From Candidatus Dietzia intestinipullorum (lineage in GTDB: Bacteria > Actinomycetota > Actinomycetes > Mycobacteriales > Mycobacteriaceae): 43,939 nt of DNA. Under the pieces are notes generated by a model. That model was not told the origin of the DNA and did not search any database. It saw only the letters and a list, made by a program, of their open reading frames with translations. The stretch is taken from contig DWWP01000005.1 in assembly GCA_019119635.1 (NCBI GenBank), forward strand, positions 1 through 43,939, given 5' to 3'. The position numbers and the translations under genes are program-made. This document shows, piece after piece, positions 27,641-35,033 of the stretch (positions within the stretch are counted from its first letter, which is position 1; every line of letters begins with the position of its first letter).

Positions 27641-28498
27641 TCAGAAGTCGAAGAGTCCGCCGCCGTCGCCGAACAGGCCGCCGTCGAAGAACCCCCCGCC
27701 GCCGTCACCGCCACCGCCGTCGCCGCCACCCATGAGGCCGCCGTCGAAGAAGCCGTCGCCGCCATCGCCGCCGTCGCCACCCATGAGGCCGCCGTCGAAG
27801 AAGCCGTCGCCGCCGTCACCGCCGCCCACGTCGGCGCCGCCCTCGCCGACCCCGGCCGCGAAATCCTCACCGGAGTAGCCGACGCCCGACATGCCGGCGA
27901 ACATCATGTTGAACATCATCATCGAGCCCATCATCCACACGCCCGTGTGCAGGGCGGAGGCCCACCAGGGCTCCGAATACCACCCCGCCGGGACCGGGCG
28001 TCCGGCCACGACGCCGCCCGGGTAGTAGTGGCGGTTCTCGTCGCTGGGCTCGGCGGAGGCGCTGAGCGTGCGGCCCTCGAAGTCGACGGTCCGGTCCTCG
28101 GTCACCTGCCCGGCCCGGTCCTGGCCGCTGGTCTTGGGCAGCTCCGGCCCCGGATCCATGCCCATGGTCTCACGGGCGGCACGCACGTAGTACAGGCCCT
28201 CGAGGGCGGTGTCCTGGGCCAGGCGGGCCTGGACCGCGGTGCGGGCGTTCTCGAGTTCGGTGGCGGCCGAGGTGTACCGCTCGGAGGCGTCGGCCATGGC
28301 CTGCTTGGAGGCCTCATCGGTGCCCTCGAGGTTGAGCACCTGCCCGCCCAGGCGCTCAATCCAGCGTGCGGCCTCGGCGCGGTGGTCCTCGATCTGGTGC
28401 ATCTGACGCGATTCGAGCTGGGTCCGACCGTTGCTCTGGCTGCGCGAGACGACCGCGACGGCCACCGCGATCACAGCGGCGATGAGGAGGAATTCCAC
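27641..28498 (-). CDS. membrane-anchored protein with Gly/Asp/Phe repeat tail
   Basis: A 285-residue protein: N-terminal membrane segment (2-18), a predicted coiled coil (about 24-98), a central domain with TLSASAEP and HYYPGGVVAGRPVPAGWY, a Met-rich hydrophobic stretch (188-203), and a tail (210-285) of repeated GGDGFFDGGLMGG-type units. The repeats are encoded by a 51-base tandem duplication. I cannot name the family with confidence. The tail could be a surface or phase-separating segment; that is conjecture. A GTG start with AAAGG eight bases upstream is used. It converges on the nuclease gene. Confidence 0.82.
   Translation of the reverse strand: MEFLLIAAVIAVAVAVVSRSQSNGRTQLESRQMHQIEDHRAEAARWIERLGGQVLNLEGTDEASKQAMADASERYTSAATELENARTAVQARLAQDTALEGLYYVRAARETMGMDPGPELPKTSGQDRAGQVTEDRTVDFEGRTLSASAEPSDENRHYYPGGVVAGRPVPAGWYSEPWWASALHTGVWMMGSMMMFNMMFAGMSGVGYSGEDFAAGVGEGGADVGGGDGGDGFFDGGLMGGDGGDGGDGFFDGGLMGGGDGGGGDGGGGFFDGGLFGDGGGLFDF
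27679..27830. repeat. 51-bp tandem duplication in the Gly/Asp tail
   Basis: Sequence around ATGAGGCCGCCGTCGAAGAA recurs at 27732 and 27783, and a partial, decayed unit lies near 27679. The period is 51 bases (17 codons), so frame is kept. Confidence 0.8.
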
Positions 28499-28528
28499 GG
28501 GCTGGCCTTTCTCGGGACGTACTCACCG

Positions 28529-28534
28529 AGCCTA
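28529..28534 (-). promoter_or_regulatory. candidate -10 box for the Gly/Asp-repeat protein
   Basis: TAGGCT on the minus strand lies 30 bases before the GTG at 28498 and would leave a short leader containing the AAAGG site. Confidence 0.4.
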
Positions 28535-28614
28535 CCGGCGCCCGTGCGGCCGGGGCAGCCCCGCCGAACGCGATCCTCCCCCGGCCACGCGCGAGTCCTG
28601 CGCGCCGGCGCGTC

Positions 28615-28666
28615 TGGTCGTCCTCACTGCGGAAATTCGCGCAAATTTCCGCAGTGAGGACGACCA
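28615..28666. repeat. perfect 23-bp inverted repeat, copy 2 of the hairpin family
   Basis: Arms 28615-28637 and 28644-28666 are exact complements around a six-base loop. The outer 18 bases equal the arms at 9089-9140 except one position, where G/C in copy 1 is C/G here in both arms, so pairing is kept. It lies 29 bases beyond the 3' end of tRNA-Thr and upstream of the Gly/Asp-repeat gene. Without a T-tract it is not a classical terminator, though it could stop transcription. Confidence 0.92.
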
Positions 28667-28695
28667 AACCTGTTGGCGGGGTGTTCTGAATGCTG

Positions 28696-28768
28696 AGCCG
28701 CGTGTCGGAATCGAACCGACGACCTTTTCATTACGAGTGAAATGCTCTACCGACTGAGCTAACGCGGC
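28696..28768 (-). tRNA. tRNA-Thr (anticodon CGU)
   Basis: A full 73-base cloverleaf without encoded CCA: seven-bp acceptor stem GCCGCGT/ACGCGGC, D-arm GCTCAGTCGGTAGAGC, anticodon stem TTTCA/TGAAA with loop CTCGTAA giving CGU (reads ACG), and T-arm GTCGGTTCGATTCCGAC. The discriminator base is U. It lies between holB and the hairpin repeat, as in mycobacteria. Confidence 0.96.
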
Positions 28769-28789
28769 GCGCCCTTGTGGGGCGAGGCC

Positions 28790-28795
28790 ACTATA
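28790..28795 (-). promoter_or_regulatory. -10 box for tRNA-Thr
   Basis: TATAGT on the minus strand lies 21 bases before the tRNA 5' end, in the AT-rich GTATATAGT patch. This would give a leader of roughly 15 bases. The -35 is weak. Confidence 0.6.
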
Positions 28796-28850
28796 TACGG
28801 AACACCCGGCCTCCCGAAAACGCGGGGTCGCCGCCCGCCACGCGTGCCGA

Positions 28851-30062
28851 TCAGCCGAGTGCCTGGCGGATCGCCCCCACCATCGCCGCGACCGCGAACT
28901 TGGGCTTGACGTTGACCTCGATCGCCCCGCGGCATTCCTGGATCGCCTCGATCGCGCGCAGCACCGACGCCGGCGGGTAGTGGGCGCCGAGGCGGGCCGA
29001 TTCCTCGGACTTGTCCGGGTGCACCGGCGCCGGGTCCTGCGCGCCGAGTCCCGCCATGAGGGCGTCCCGGTAGAAGCCGGCCAGGTCCACCAGGGCGAGG
29101 TCCAGCGAATCGCGGGTCGAGCGGGTCCGCCGCGACTTCTGTGACTTCTCGAGTTCCTTGACCGCGCCCGTCGCGCCCCGGCCGGCCGATGCGGTGCCCT
29201 TGCCGGTGCCGCCGGCACCCAGGGCCGTGCGCAGCTCGTCCACCTCGCGCTCGTCGGATTCCGAGTTGCGGTCCTGGGCCTCCTTCTCCGCCGAGCTGAC
29301 GAGCTGGTCCGCGAGCGGGAACGCCCGGGACGGGTTGTGCATGACCATCGGCAGGCCCAGCACCACGTCCCTGCGCCGGCGGGTGGCCTCGTCGGTCGCC
29401 AGCCACCGGGCCCGGCCGACGTGCCCCGACGAGACCGAGGCCGCCCACCGCGCCTGGTCGGGGTCGATCCCCCCGCCGGCCAGCAGCGCGCGCTCGACGG
29501 CCGCGGCGTCCGGTTGCCGCAGCGCGACGTTCCGGGACCGCGACCGCAGCGTCACCATGATGTCCATGGGGTCCGTGGTGGGGGAACACAGCAGGAACAC
29601 GGTCCGGCTGGGCGGCTCCTCGACCACCTTGAGCAGCGCGTTACCGGACTGCTCGGTGAGCCGGTCCGCCTCCTCGACCATCACGATCTGCCAACGGCCG
29701 GTCCCGGGCCGACTGGCGGCGCGGTGGATCGTCTCCTTGACGTCCTTGAGCAGGATGTTGACCCCTTGGGGGGCGAGCAGGTGGACGTCAGCGTGCGTGC
29801 CGGCCAGGACCGTGTGGCAGGCCTGGCACTCGCCGCAGCCCACGATCTCCGGGTGCTCGCACTGCAGGGCGGCCGCGAAGCTCAGGGCCGCCACGCTCCG
29901 GCCGCTCCCGGGCGGCCCGGTGAACAGCCACGCGTGCACCATGCGGGCGTCGGACTCCTCCCAGCCCCGGCCGGCGACGCGGTCACGTGCGGCCCGTGCC
30001 GCCGCGGACAGCTGCGCCACGGCCTCATCCTGGCCGGCCAACCGCTCGAACACCCCTGGCAT
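28851..30062 (-). CDS. holB: DNA polymerase III subunit delta'
   Basis: A clamp-loader AAA+ subunit, 403 residues. The nucleotide motif is GPPGSGRS (49-56) with Arg in place of the usual Lys, consistent with delta' being a poor or non-ATPase. Four Cys (68, 76, 79, 82) form the zinc module, and VMVEEADRLTEQSGNALLKVVEEPP and the SRS finger region are intact. A low-complexity Gly/Ala/Lys/Arg stretch near 285-320 interrupts the C-terminal domain. The ATG at 30062 follows a TAAGGT -10 box by six bases. It diverges from the cyclase gene, as in M. tuberculosis Rv3644c/Rv3645. Confidence 0.94.
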   Translation of the reverse strand: MPGVFERLAGQDEAVAQLSAAARAARDRVAGRGWEESDARMVHAWLFTGPPGSGRSVAALSFAAALQCEHPEIVGCGECQACHTVLAGTHADVHLLAPQGVNILLKDVKETIHRAASRPGTGRWQIVMVEEADRLTEQSGNALLKVVEEPPSRTVFLLCSPTTDPMDIMVTLRSRSRNVALRQPDAAAVERALLAGGGIDPDQARWAASVSSGHVGRARWLATDEATRRRRDVVLGLPMVMHNPSRAFPLADQLVSSAEKEAQDRNSESDEREVDELRTALGAGGTGKGTASAGRGATGAVKELEKSQKSRRTRSTRDSLDLALVDLAGFYRDALMAGLGAQDPAPVHPDKSEESARLGAHYPPASVLRAIEAIQECRGAIEVNVKPKFAVAAMVGAIRQALG

Positions 30063-30068
30063 ACGCCC

Positions 30069-30074
30069 ACCTTA
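30069..30074 (-). promoter_or_regulatory. -10 box for a leaderless holB mRNA
   Basis: TAAGGT on the minus strand ends six bases before the holB ATG. It forms a compact divergent promoter with the cyclase box; the two start codons are only 73 bases apart. Confidence 0.55.
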
Positions 30075-30122
30075 TCCGCGGCCCCCGACACGACAGCAGT
30101 ACCCGGGGTCACCGGGGCGAAC

Positions 30123-30128
30123 TAAGCT
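30123..30128 (+). promoter_or_regulatory. -10 box for a leaderless cyclase mRNA
   Basis: TAAGCT ends seven bases before the cyclase ATG at 30136, with no ribosome-binding site between. Confidence 0.55.
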
Positions 30129-30135
30129 GGTCCCG

Positions 30136-31707
30136 ATGGAGCGATGGGTGAGGCTGTTCCGGTGGTTGTGGGCCACCCCCTGGCCCGTCTACGCCCTGAC
30201 GATGCTGCAGGCCAACATCATCGGCGCCGTCTTCGTCTTCGCGTTCCTGCGCTTCGTCCTGCCGGTCGACCGCTTCCTCGACCTCAACGAGTTCCGCTTC
30301 CTCAACCAGTACCTGTTCATCGGCTACCTGGTCCTGGCGTTCGTGGGCGGCGTGATCCTGTCGACCCTGCTGATCCTGCCGGTCCTGCGGGCCGACCGCT
30401 CGGGAGGCGATTTCGACGGCGGGGTCCGGCGACGGGCCCTGCGGATCCCCTACCACCAGGGGCTGATCTCGGCGGGACTCTGGGCGGCCGGCACCGTGGT
30501 CTTCGTCCTGGCCAACATCGGCCACTCGCCCCGCCTCGCCCTGGTGGTGGCGGTGACGAGCGTCCTCGGCGGCAGCACGACGTGCCTGATCTCCTACCTG
30601 CAGGCCGAACGGATCATGCGGCCCATCACGGTCCGGGCGCTGGCCCAGGGGGTGCCAGACGACAAGCGGGTCCCCGGTGTGCGCAGGCGGATCTTCCTGG
30701 GCTGGGGTCTGACCACCGTCATCCCGGTCGCGGGGATCGTGCTGATCCTGGCCGGCCACTGGGCGGGCCTGTTCGGTACCGAGGCCGAGCACATCCTCGT
30801 CGCCCTCGCCGTCCTGGCCACGGTCGCGGTGATCGCCGGCGCGATCGGCATGGGGCTGGTGTCGGACTCGATCGCCGACCCCGTCCGCGAGATGCAGTCG
30901 GGCCTCAAGCGGGTCGAGCAGGGCGACCTGGACACGCGCGTGACGATCTACGACGGCTCCGAGATCGGCCGGCTGGGCCAGGGCTTCAACGAGATGGCCG
31001 CCGGCCTGCAGGAGCGCGAGGCCATCCAGGACCTCTTCGGCCGCTACGTGGGCGAGGATGTGGCGCTCCACGCCCTGGAGCGGGGCACGGAACTGGGCGG
31101 CCAGGAGCGCGAGGTGGCGGTGCTGTTCGTCGACCTCACCGGCTCGACCGAGTTCGCCGCCGCCAACGAACCCGCGCGGGTGGTGGCGGTGCTCAACCAG
31201 TTCTTCCGGATCGCGGTGGAGGCCGTCGACTCCAACGGCGGGTACATCAACAAGTTCCAGGGCGACGCGCTGCTTGCGGTGTTCGGTGCGCCGATCGACG
31301 TGGACAACGAGGCCGGTCGGGCGCTGCGCGCGGCCCGCGCCCTCCAGAGCGGGCTCGCCGGCCTCGCCCCGCTGTCGGCGGGGATCGGCGTCTCCTTCGG
31401 CACGGTCATCGCCGGCCACATCGGCCACGCCAAGCGCTTCGAGTACACGGTGATCGGCGACCCGGTCAACGAGGCCGCTCGGCTCACCACGCTCGCCAAG
31501 TCCGAGCAGGGGCACGTCCTGGCCTCGGCGGCCGTCCTCCGGCACGCGGACGCCCCCGAGACCGCGCGGTGGGTCCTGGGGCGCAGCGTGGAGCTGCGCG
31601 GACGCGGGGTCATGACGCAGCTGGCGCGGCCCCTCCGGGCCACGCTGGCGGACCGCTGGCAGGCCGGGACCGTGCCGCTGCGGCCGGTCCCGGACGCCAC
31701 CGACTGA
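30136..31707 (+). CDS. membrane-bound class III adenylate cyclase with HAMP domain
   Basis: A 523-residue cyclase: six membrane helices (first ~240 residues), a HAMP domain (about 242-295), then the catalytic domain. Metal-binding Asp333 is in FVDLTGSTEF and Asp377 in FQGDALLAVFG; substrate-specifying Lys373 is present. The second substrate position is Thr438 in EYTVIGDPVN rather than Asp, the class IIIb signature, and Asn445/Arg449 complete the site. It would make cAMP in response to a membrane or HAMP-transmitted signal. It is the likely counterpart of Rv3645, whose product has been linked to fatty-acid sensing. The start is the leaderless ATG. Confidence 0.94.
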   Translation: MERWVRLFRWLWATPWPVYALTMLQANIIGAVFVFAFLRFVLPVDRFLDLNEFRFLNQYLFIGYLVLAFVGGVILSTLLILPVLRADRSGGDFDGGVRRRALRIPYHQGLISAGLWAAGTVVFVLANIGHSPRLALVVAVTSVLGGSTTCLISYLQAERIMRPITVRALAQGVPDDKRVPGVRRRIFLGWGLTTVIPVAGIVLILAGHWAGLFGTEAEHILVALAVLATVAVIAGAIGMGLVSDSIADPVREMQSGLKRVEQGDLDTRVTIYDGSEIGRLGQGFNEMAAGLQEREAIQDLFGRYVGEDVALHALERGTELGGQEREVAVLFVDLTGSTEFAAANEPARVVAVLNQFFRIAVEAVDSNGGYINKFQGDALLAVFGAPIDVDNEAGRALRAARALQSGLAGLAPLSAGIGVSFGTVIAGHIGHAKRFEYTVIGDPVNEAARLTTLAKSEQGHVLASAAVLRHADAPETARWVLGRSVELRGRGVMTQLARPLRATLADRWQAGTVPLRPVPDATD

Positions 31708-31731
31708 GCGCCGCCCGGCCCGCGGGTCGGG

Positions 31732-34692
31732 TCAGCGCCGGGCGCCGGCCTTCTTCGCGGGCGACTTGCGCGCGGGGGCCTTCTTCTTGGGCGGGGCCTT
31801 GGCGCGACGTTCCGAGAGCAACTCGGCCGCGCGGGCATCGGTCAGCGTCTCGACCGTGTCACCCCTGCGCAGGGAGGCATTCGACTCGCCGTCGGTCACG
31901 TACGGGCCGAACCGGCCGTCCTTGACCAGCATCGTCTTGCCGGAGACCTCGTCGACGCCCAGCTCGCGCAGCGCCTTGGGCGCCGCCGCCTGCCGGCCGC
32001 GGCGCTTGGGCTCGGAGTAGATCTTCAGCGCCTGCTCGAGGGTCACGGTGAAGACCGACTCCTCGGATTCCAAGGTCCGGGAATCGGTGCCCTTCTTCAG
32101 GTACGGGCCGTAGCGACCGAACTGCGCGGTGATCGTGTCGCCGCTGTTCGGGTCCACCCCCACCTCGCGCGGCAGCGAGAGCAGCTTGAGCGCGTCGTCG
32201 AGCGTGACGGTGGTCGGTTCCATGGACGTCATCAGCGACCCGGTGCGCGGCTTGGGGCCGGTGGGGTTGTCGGCCTCCTTCTTGGCCTTGCGCGTGACCG
32301 AGGCCTTGGCCTTGGTGGCGGCCTTCTTGGCCTCCGACTTCTCGTCGTCGTTCTTCGCGGCGGCGAGGGCGGCCTCGCGCTCGGCGTCGATCCGCTTCTT
32401 CTCCTCCGCGGCCTCCGCGAGCACCTTCTCCGCCCATGCGGCCTTCTCGGCGTCCGTCGGCTCGGGGAGCTTCTCGGTGACATACGGGCCGTAGCGGCCG
32501 TCCTTGACCACGATCTCGTGCCCGGTCTCGGGGTCGGTCCCCAGCGGGCGGCCGTCCTGGGGCGTGGCGAAGAGCTTCTCCGCCACCTCGAGCGTGAGCT
32601 CGTCGGGGCTCATGCCCTCGGGCAGGTTGGCCCGGCGGGACTCCTCCTCGCCGCTGTCGCCGACGACCATGCGCTCGAGGTACGGGCCGTAGCGGCCGAC
32701 CCGGACGTGGACCGGGCGACCTTCCGAATCGTCGAACACCCGGATCGAGTTGATGCTGCGGGCGTCGATCGCCTCGAGGTTGACGTCGACGAGGTTCTTG
32801 AGGCCGACCGCGTAGGCGGACTCGGCCCCGCCCTCGCCCGCGGCGGCGCCGAAGTAGAAGCGACGCAGCCAGTCGTCCCGGTTCTCGCGGCCCTCCGCGA
32901 TCGCGTCGAGCTCGTCCTCCATGAGCGAGGTGAAGTCGTAGTCGACGAGCCGGCCGAAGTTCTGCTCCAGCAGCCCCACGACGGAGAAGGCGACCCAGCT
33001 CGGCACCAGCGCGTTGCCGCGCGAGTAGACGTACCCGCGGTCCTGGATGGTGCGGATGATGCTGGCGTACGTGGAGGGGCGGCCGATGCCCATCTCCTCC
33101 ATGATCTTGACCAGGCTGGCCTCGGTGTACCGCGACGGCGGGCTGGTGGTGTGCCCGTCCGCGGACAGTTCCTGCCCGGTCAGCGCCTGCCCCTCGGTGA
33201 GCTGCGGCAGGCGGCGCTCGGCGTCGTCGGCCATCGGCTTGTCCGACGAGTCGCCGGACTCCTCGGCCGCCTCGACGTAGGCCTTGAGGAAGCCGGGGAA
33301 GGTGATCGTCCGGCCGGAGGCGGCGAAGGTCGCCTGCGTGTATCCGGAGGCGTTCTCCCCCGCGCCGCCCGTGATGCGGATGCTCACCGTGGTGCCCTTG
33401 GCGTCGGCCATCTGCGAGGCCACGGTGCGCTGCCAGATGAGCTCGTACAGGCGGTACTCCTCGCCGTCGAGCACGCCGTGCAGCTGGCCGGGGGTGGCGA
33501 AGCTCTCGCCCGCGGGCCGGATGGCCTCGTGGGCCTCCTGCGAGTTCTTGACCTTGCGGGTGTACTGGCGCGGCGAGGGCGAGACGTACTCGCTGCCGTA
33601 CAGCTCCGTGGCCTGCGCGCGGGCGGCGGCGATGCCACCCTGCGACAGGGTGGTGGAATCCGTACGCATGTAGGTGATGTAGCCGTTCTCGTACAGCCGC
33701 TGCGCGATGCGCATCGTCCGCTCGGAGGTGTAGCGCAGCTTGCGCCCGGCCTCCTGCTGGAGGGTCGAGGTCATGAACGGCGCGTAGGGGCGGCGGGTGT
33801 ACGGCTTGGACTCGACCGAGTCGACGGTGAAGTCGGCGCCTTCCAGGGCACCGGCCAGGGCGCGCGCCGCGGTCTCGTCGAGCACCACCGAGTCCTTGGC
33901 GGCGCCGGTGGACTTGAGTCGACCGTCCTGACCGAAGTCACGGCCCTGCGCGACCCGCGACCCGTCGACCGCGGACAGTCGGGCCGTGAAGCTCTTGGGC
34001 TCCCCCGCGTCGCCGGCCCCGCCGCCCGCGGTGGCCAGGACGGCGGTGATGTCCCAGTAGTCGGCGGCGACGAACGCCATCCGCTCGCGCTCCCGCTCGA
34101 CGATCACGCGGGTGGCCACCGACTGGACGCGGCCCGCCGAGAGCCGCGGCATGACCTTCTTCCACAGCACCGGGGAGACCTCGTAGCCGTACAGGCGGTC
34201 GAGGATGCGTCGGGTCTCCTGGGCGTCCACCAGGTCGGTGTCCAGCTCGCGGGTGTTCTCCGCGGCGGCGAGGATCGCGGGCTTGGTGATCTCGTGGAAG
34301 ACCATCCGCTTGACCGGGACCTTGGGCTTGAGCACCTCGAGCAGGTGCCACGCGATGGCCTCACCCTCGCGGTCGGGGTCTGTGGCCAACAAGAGCTGGT
34401 CCACGCCGGCCAGTTCCTTCTTGAGCTCGGAGACCTTCTTCTTCTTGTCCGCGCTCACCACGTAGATCGGCTGGAAGTCGTCGTCGGGGTTGACCCCGAG
34501 CCGCGCCCACCGCTCCTTCTTGTACTTGGCGGGGATGTCCGCGGCGCCCTTGGGCAGGTCGCGGATGTGCCCGACCGACGCCTCCACGACGTAGTCCGAG
34601 CCGAGGTACGGCTGGATCTTGCGGGCCTTGGTGGCGGACTCGACGATCACCAGGCTCCGTGTACCGCCCGATGCTGTCTTCTTGCTCGCCAC
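31732..34692 (-). CDS. topA: DNA topoisomerase I (type IA)
   Basis: This enzyme relaxes negative supercoils. The 986-residue protein has the TOPRIM domain (VIVESATKA 15-23, TDPDREGEA 104-112), and the active-site Tyr341 in YITYMRTDST. Instead of zinc fingers the C-terminal part holds four copies of the actinobacterial repeat with GRYGPY/GRFGPYV, ending in a Lys/Ala/Pro-rich basic tail that should bind DNA. I use the GTG at 34692, preceded by GGGAG; an in-frame TTG at 34707 is less likely. It converges on the cyclase gene with a 24-base gap. Confidence 0.97.
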   Translation of the reverse strand: MASKKTASGGTRSLVIVESATKARKIQPYLGSDYVVEASVGHIRDLPKGAADIPAKYKKERWARLGVNPDDDFQPIYVVSADKKKKVSELKKELAGVDQLLLATDPDREGEAIAWHLLEVLKPKVPVKRMVFHEITKPAILAAAENTRELDTDLVDAQETRRILDRLYGYEVSPVLWKKVMPRLSAGRVQSVATRVIVERERERMAFVAADYWDITAVLATAGGGAGDAGEPKSFTARLSAVDGSRVAQGRDFGQDGRLKSTGAAKDSVVLDETAARALAGALEGADFTVDSVESKPYTRRPYAPFMTSTLQQEAGRKLRYTSERTMRIAQRLYENGYITYMRTDSTTLSQGGIAAARAQATELYGSEYVSPSPRQYTRKVKNSQEAHEAIRPAGESFATPGQLHGVLDGEEYRLYELIWQRTVASQMADAKGTTVSIRITGGAGENASGYTQATFAASGRTITFPGFLKAYVEAAEESGDSSDKPMADDAERRLPQLTEGQALTGQELSADGHTTSPPSRYTEASLVKIMEEMGIGRPSTYASIIRTIQDRGYVYSRGNALVPSWVAFSVVGLLEQNFGRLVDYDFTSLMEDELDAIAEGRENRDDWLRRFYFGAAAGEGGAESAYAVGLKNLVDVNLEAIDARSINSIRVFDDSEGRPVHVRVGRYGPYLERMVVGDSGEEESRRANLPEGMSPDELTLEVAEKLFATPQDGRPLGTDPETGHEIVVKDGRYGPYVTEKLPEPTDAEKAAWAEKVLAEAAEEKKRIDAEREAALAAAKNDDEKSEAKKAATKAKASVTRKAKKEADNPTGPKPRTGSLMTSMEPTTVTLDDALKLLSLPREVGVDPNSGDTITAQFGRYGPYLKKGTDSRTLESEESVFTVTLEQALKIYSEPKRRGRQAAAPKALRELGVDEVSGKTMLVKDGRFGPYVTDGESNASLRRGDTVETLTDARAAELLSERRAKAPPKKKAPARKSPAKKAGARR

Positions 34693-35033
34693 TCTAGGTG
34701 CTCCCAACCTGCGCTGATCCGTCCGCGGCCCGGCGCCACCGACCTGCCGTCCCGCACCGTCCTCCGCGACGACGTCGAGACCTTCCTACAGGAATTCATA
34801 CCAGGCGCGGCGCGGACGGCGGCTCCTCCGCCCTCGCCGGGACCCGTCACATTGGCAGCAGCAGACAGATCGGTCTATGGTGGCGGACGAACACCACGGC
34901 GGATAAGTGGAACGTGTTACATTTATTCCCACCCCCGACCGTGGCGATGGGCAACGCCGTACCGGCGTACGGTCGAGGCCGGAGAGGGCGGTCGACACGC
35001 CCGACCACAACGATGAACCGGAGGTCAGCAGCG
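34693..35033. other. 341-base divergent topA-korA control region
   Basis: This is the only gap over 300 bases. It holds a good korA promoter (34852-34881), an AT-richer block downstream of it (GTGTTACATTTATTCCC near 34914-34930) inside the future leader, and the korA ribosome-binding site. No open frame in it looks like a gene, and no clear topA -10 box is seen. Confidence 0.7.
34852..34881 (+). promoter_or_regulatory. sigma-70-type promoter for korAB
   Basis: TTGGCA (34852-34857) and TATGGT (34876-34881) are separated by 18 bases, the best -35/-10 pair in the window. Transcription would start near 34888, leaving a leader of about 145 bases before the korA GTG. Confidence 0.6.

Noticed and set aside
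32518-35016. Plus-strand open frame of 832 codons
   Set aside because: Antisense to topA and biased to Val/Gly/Arg/Leu; no domain is recognisable and topA is clearly real.
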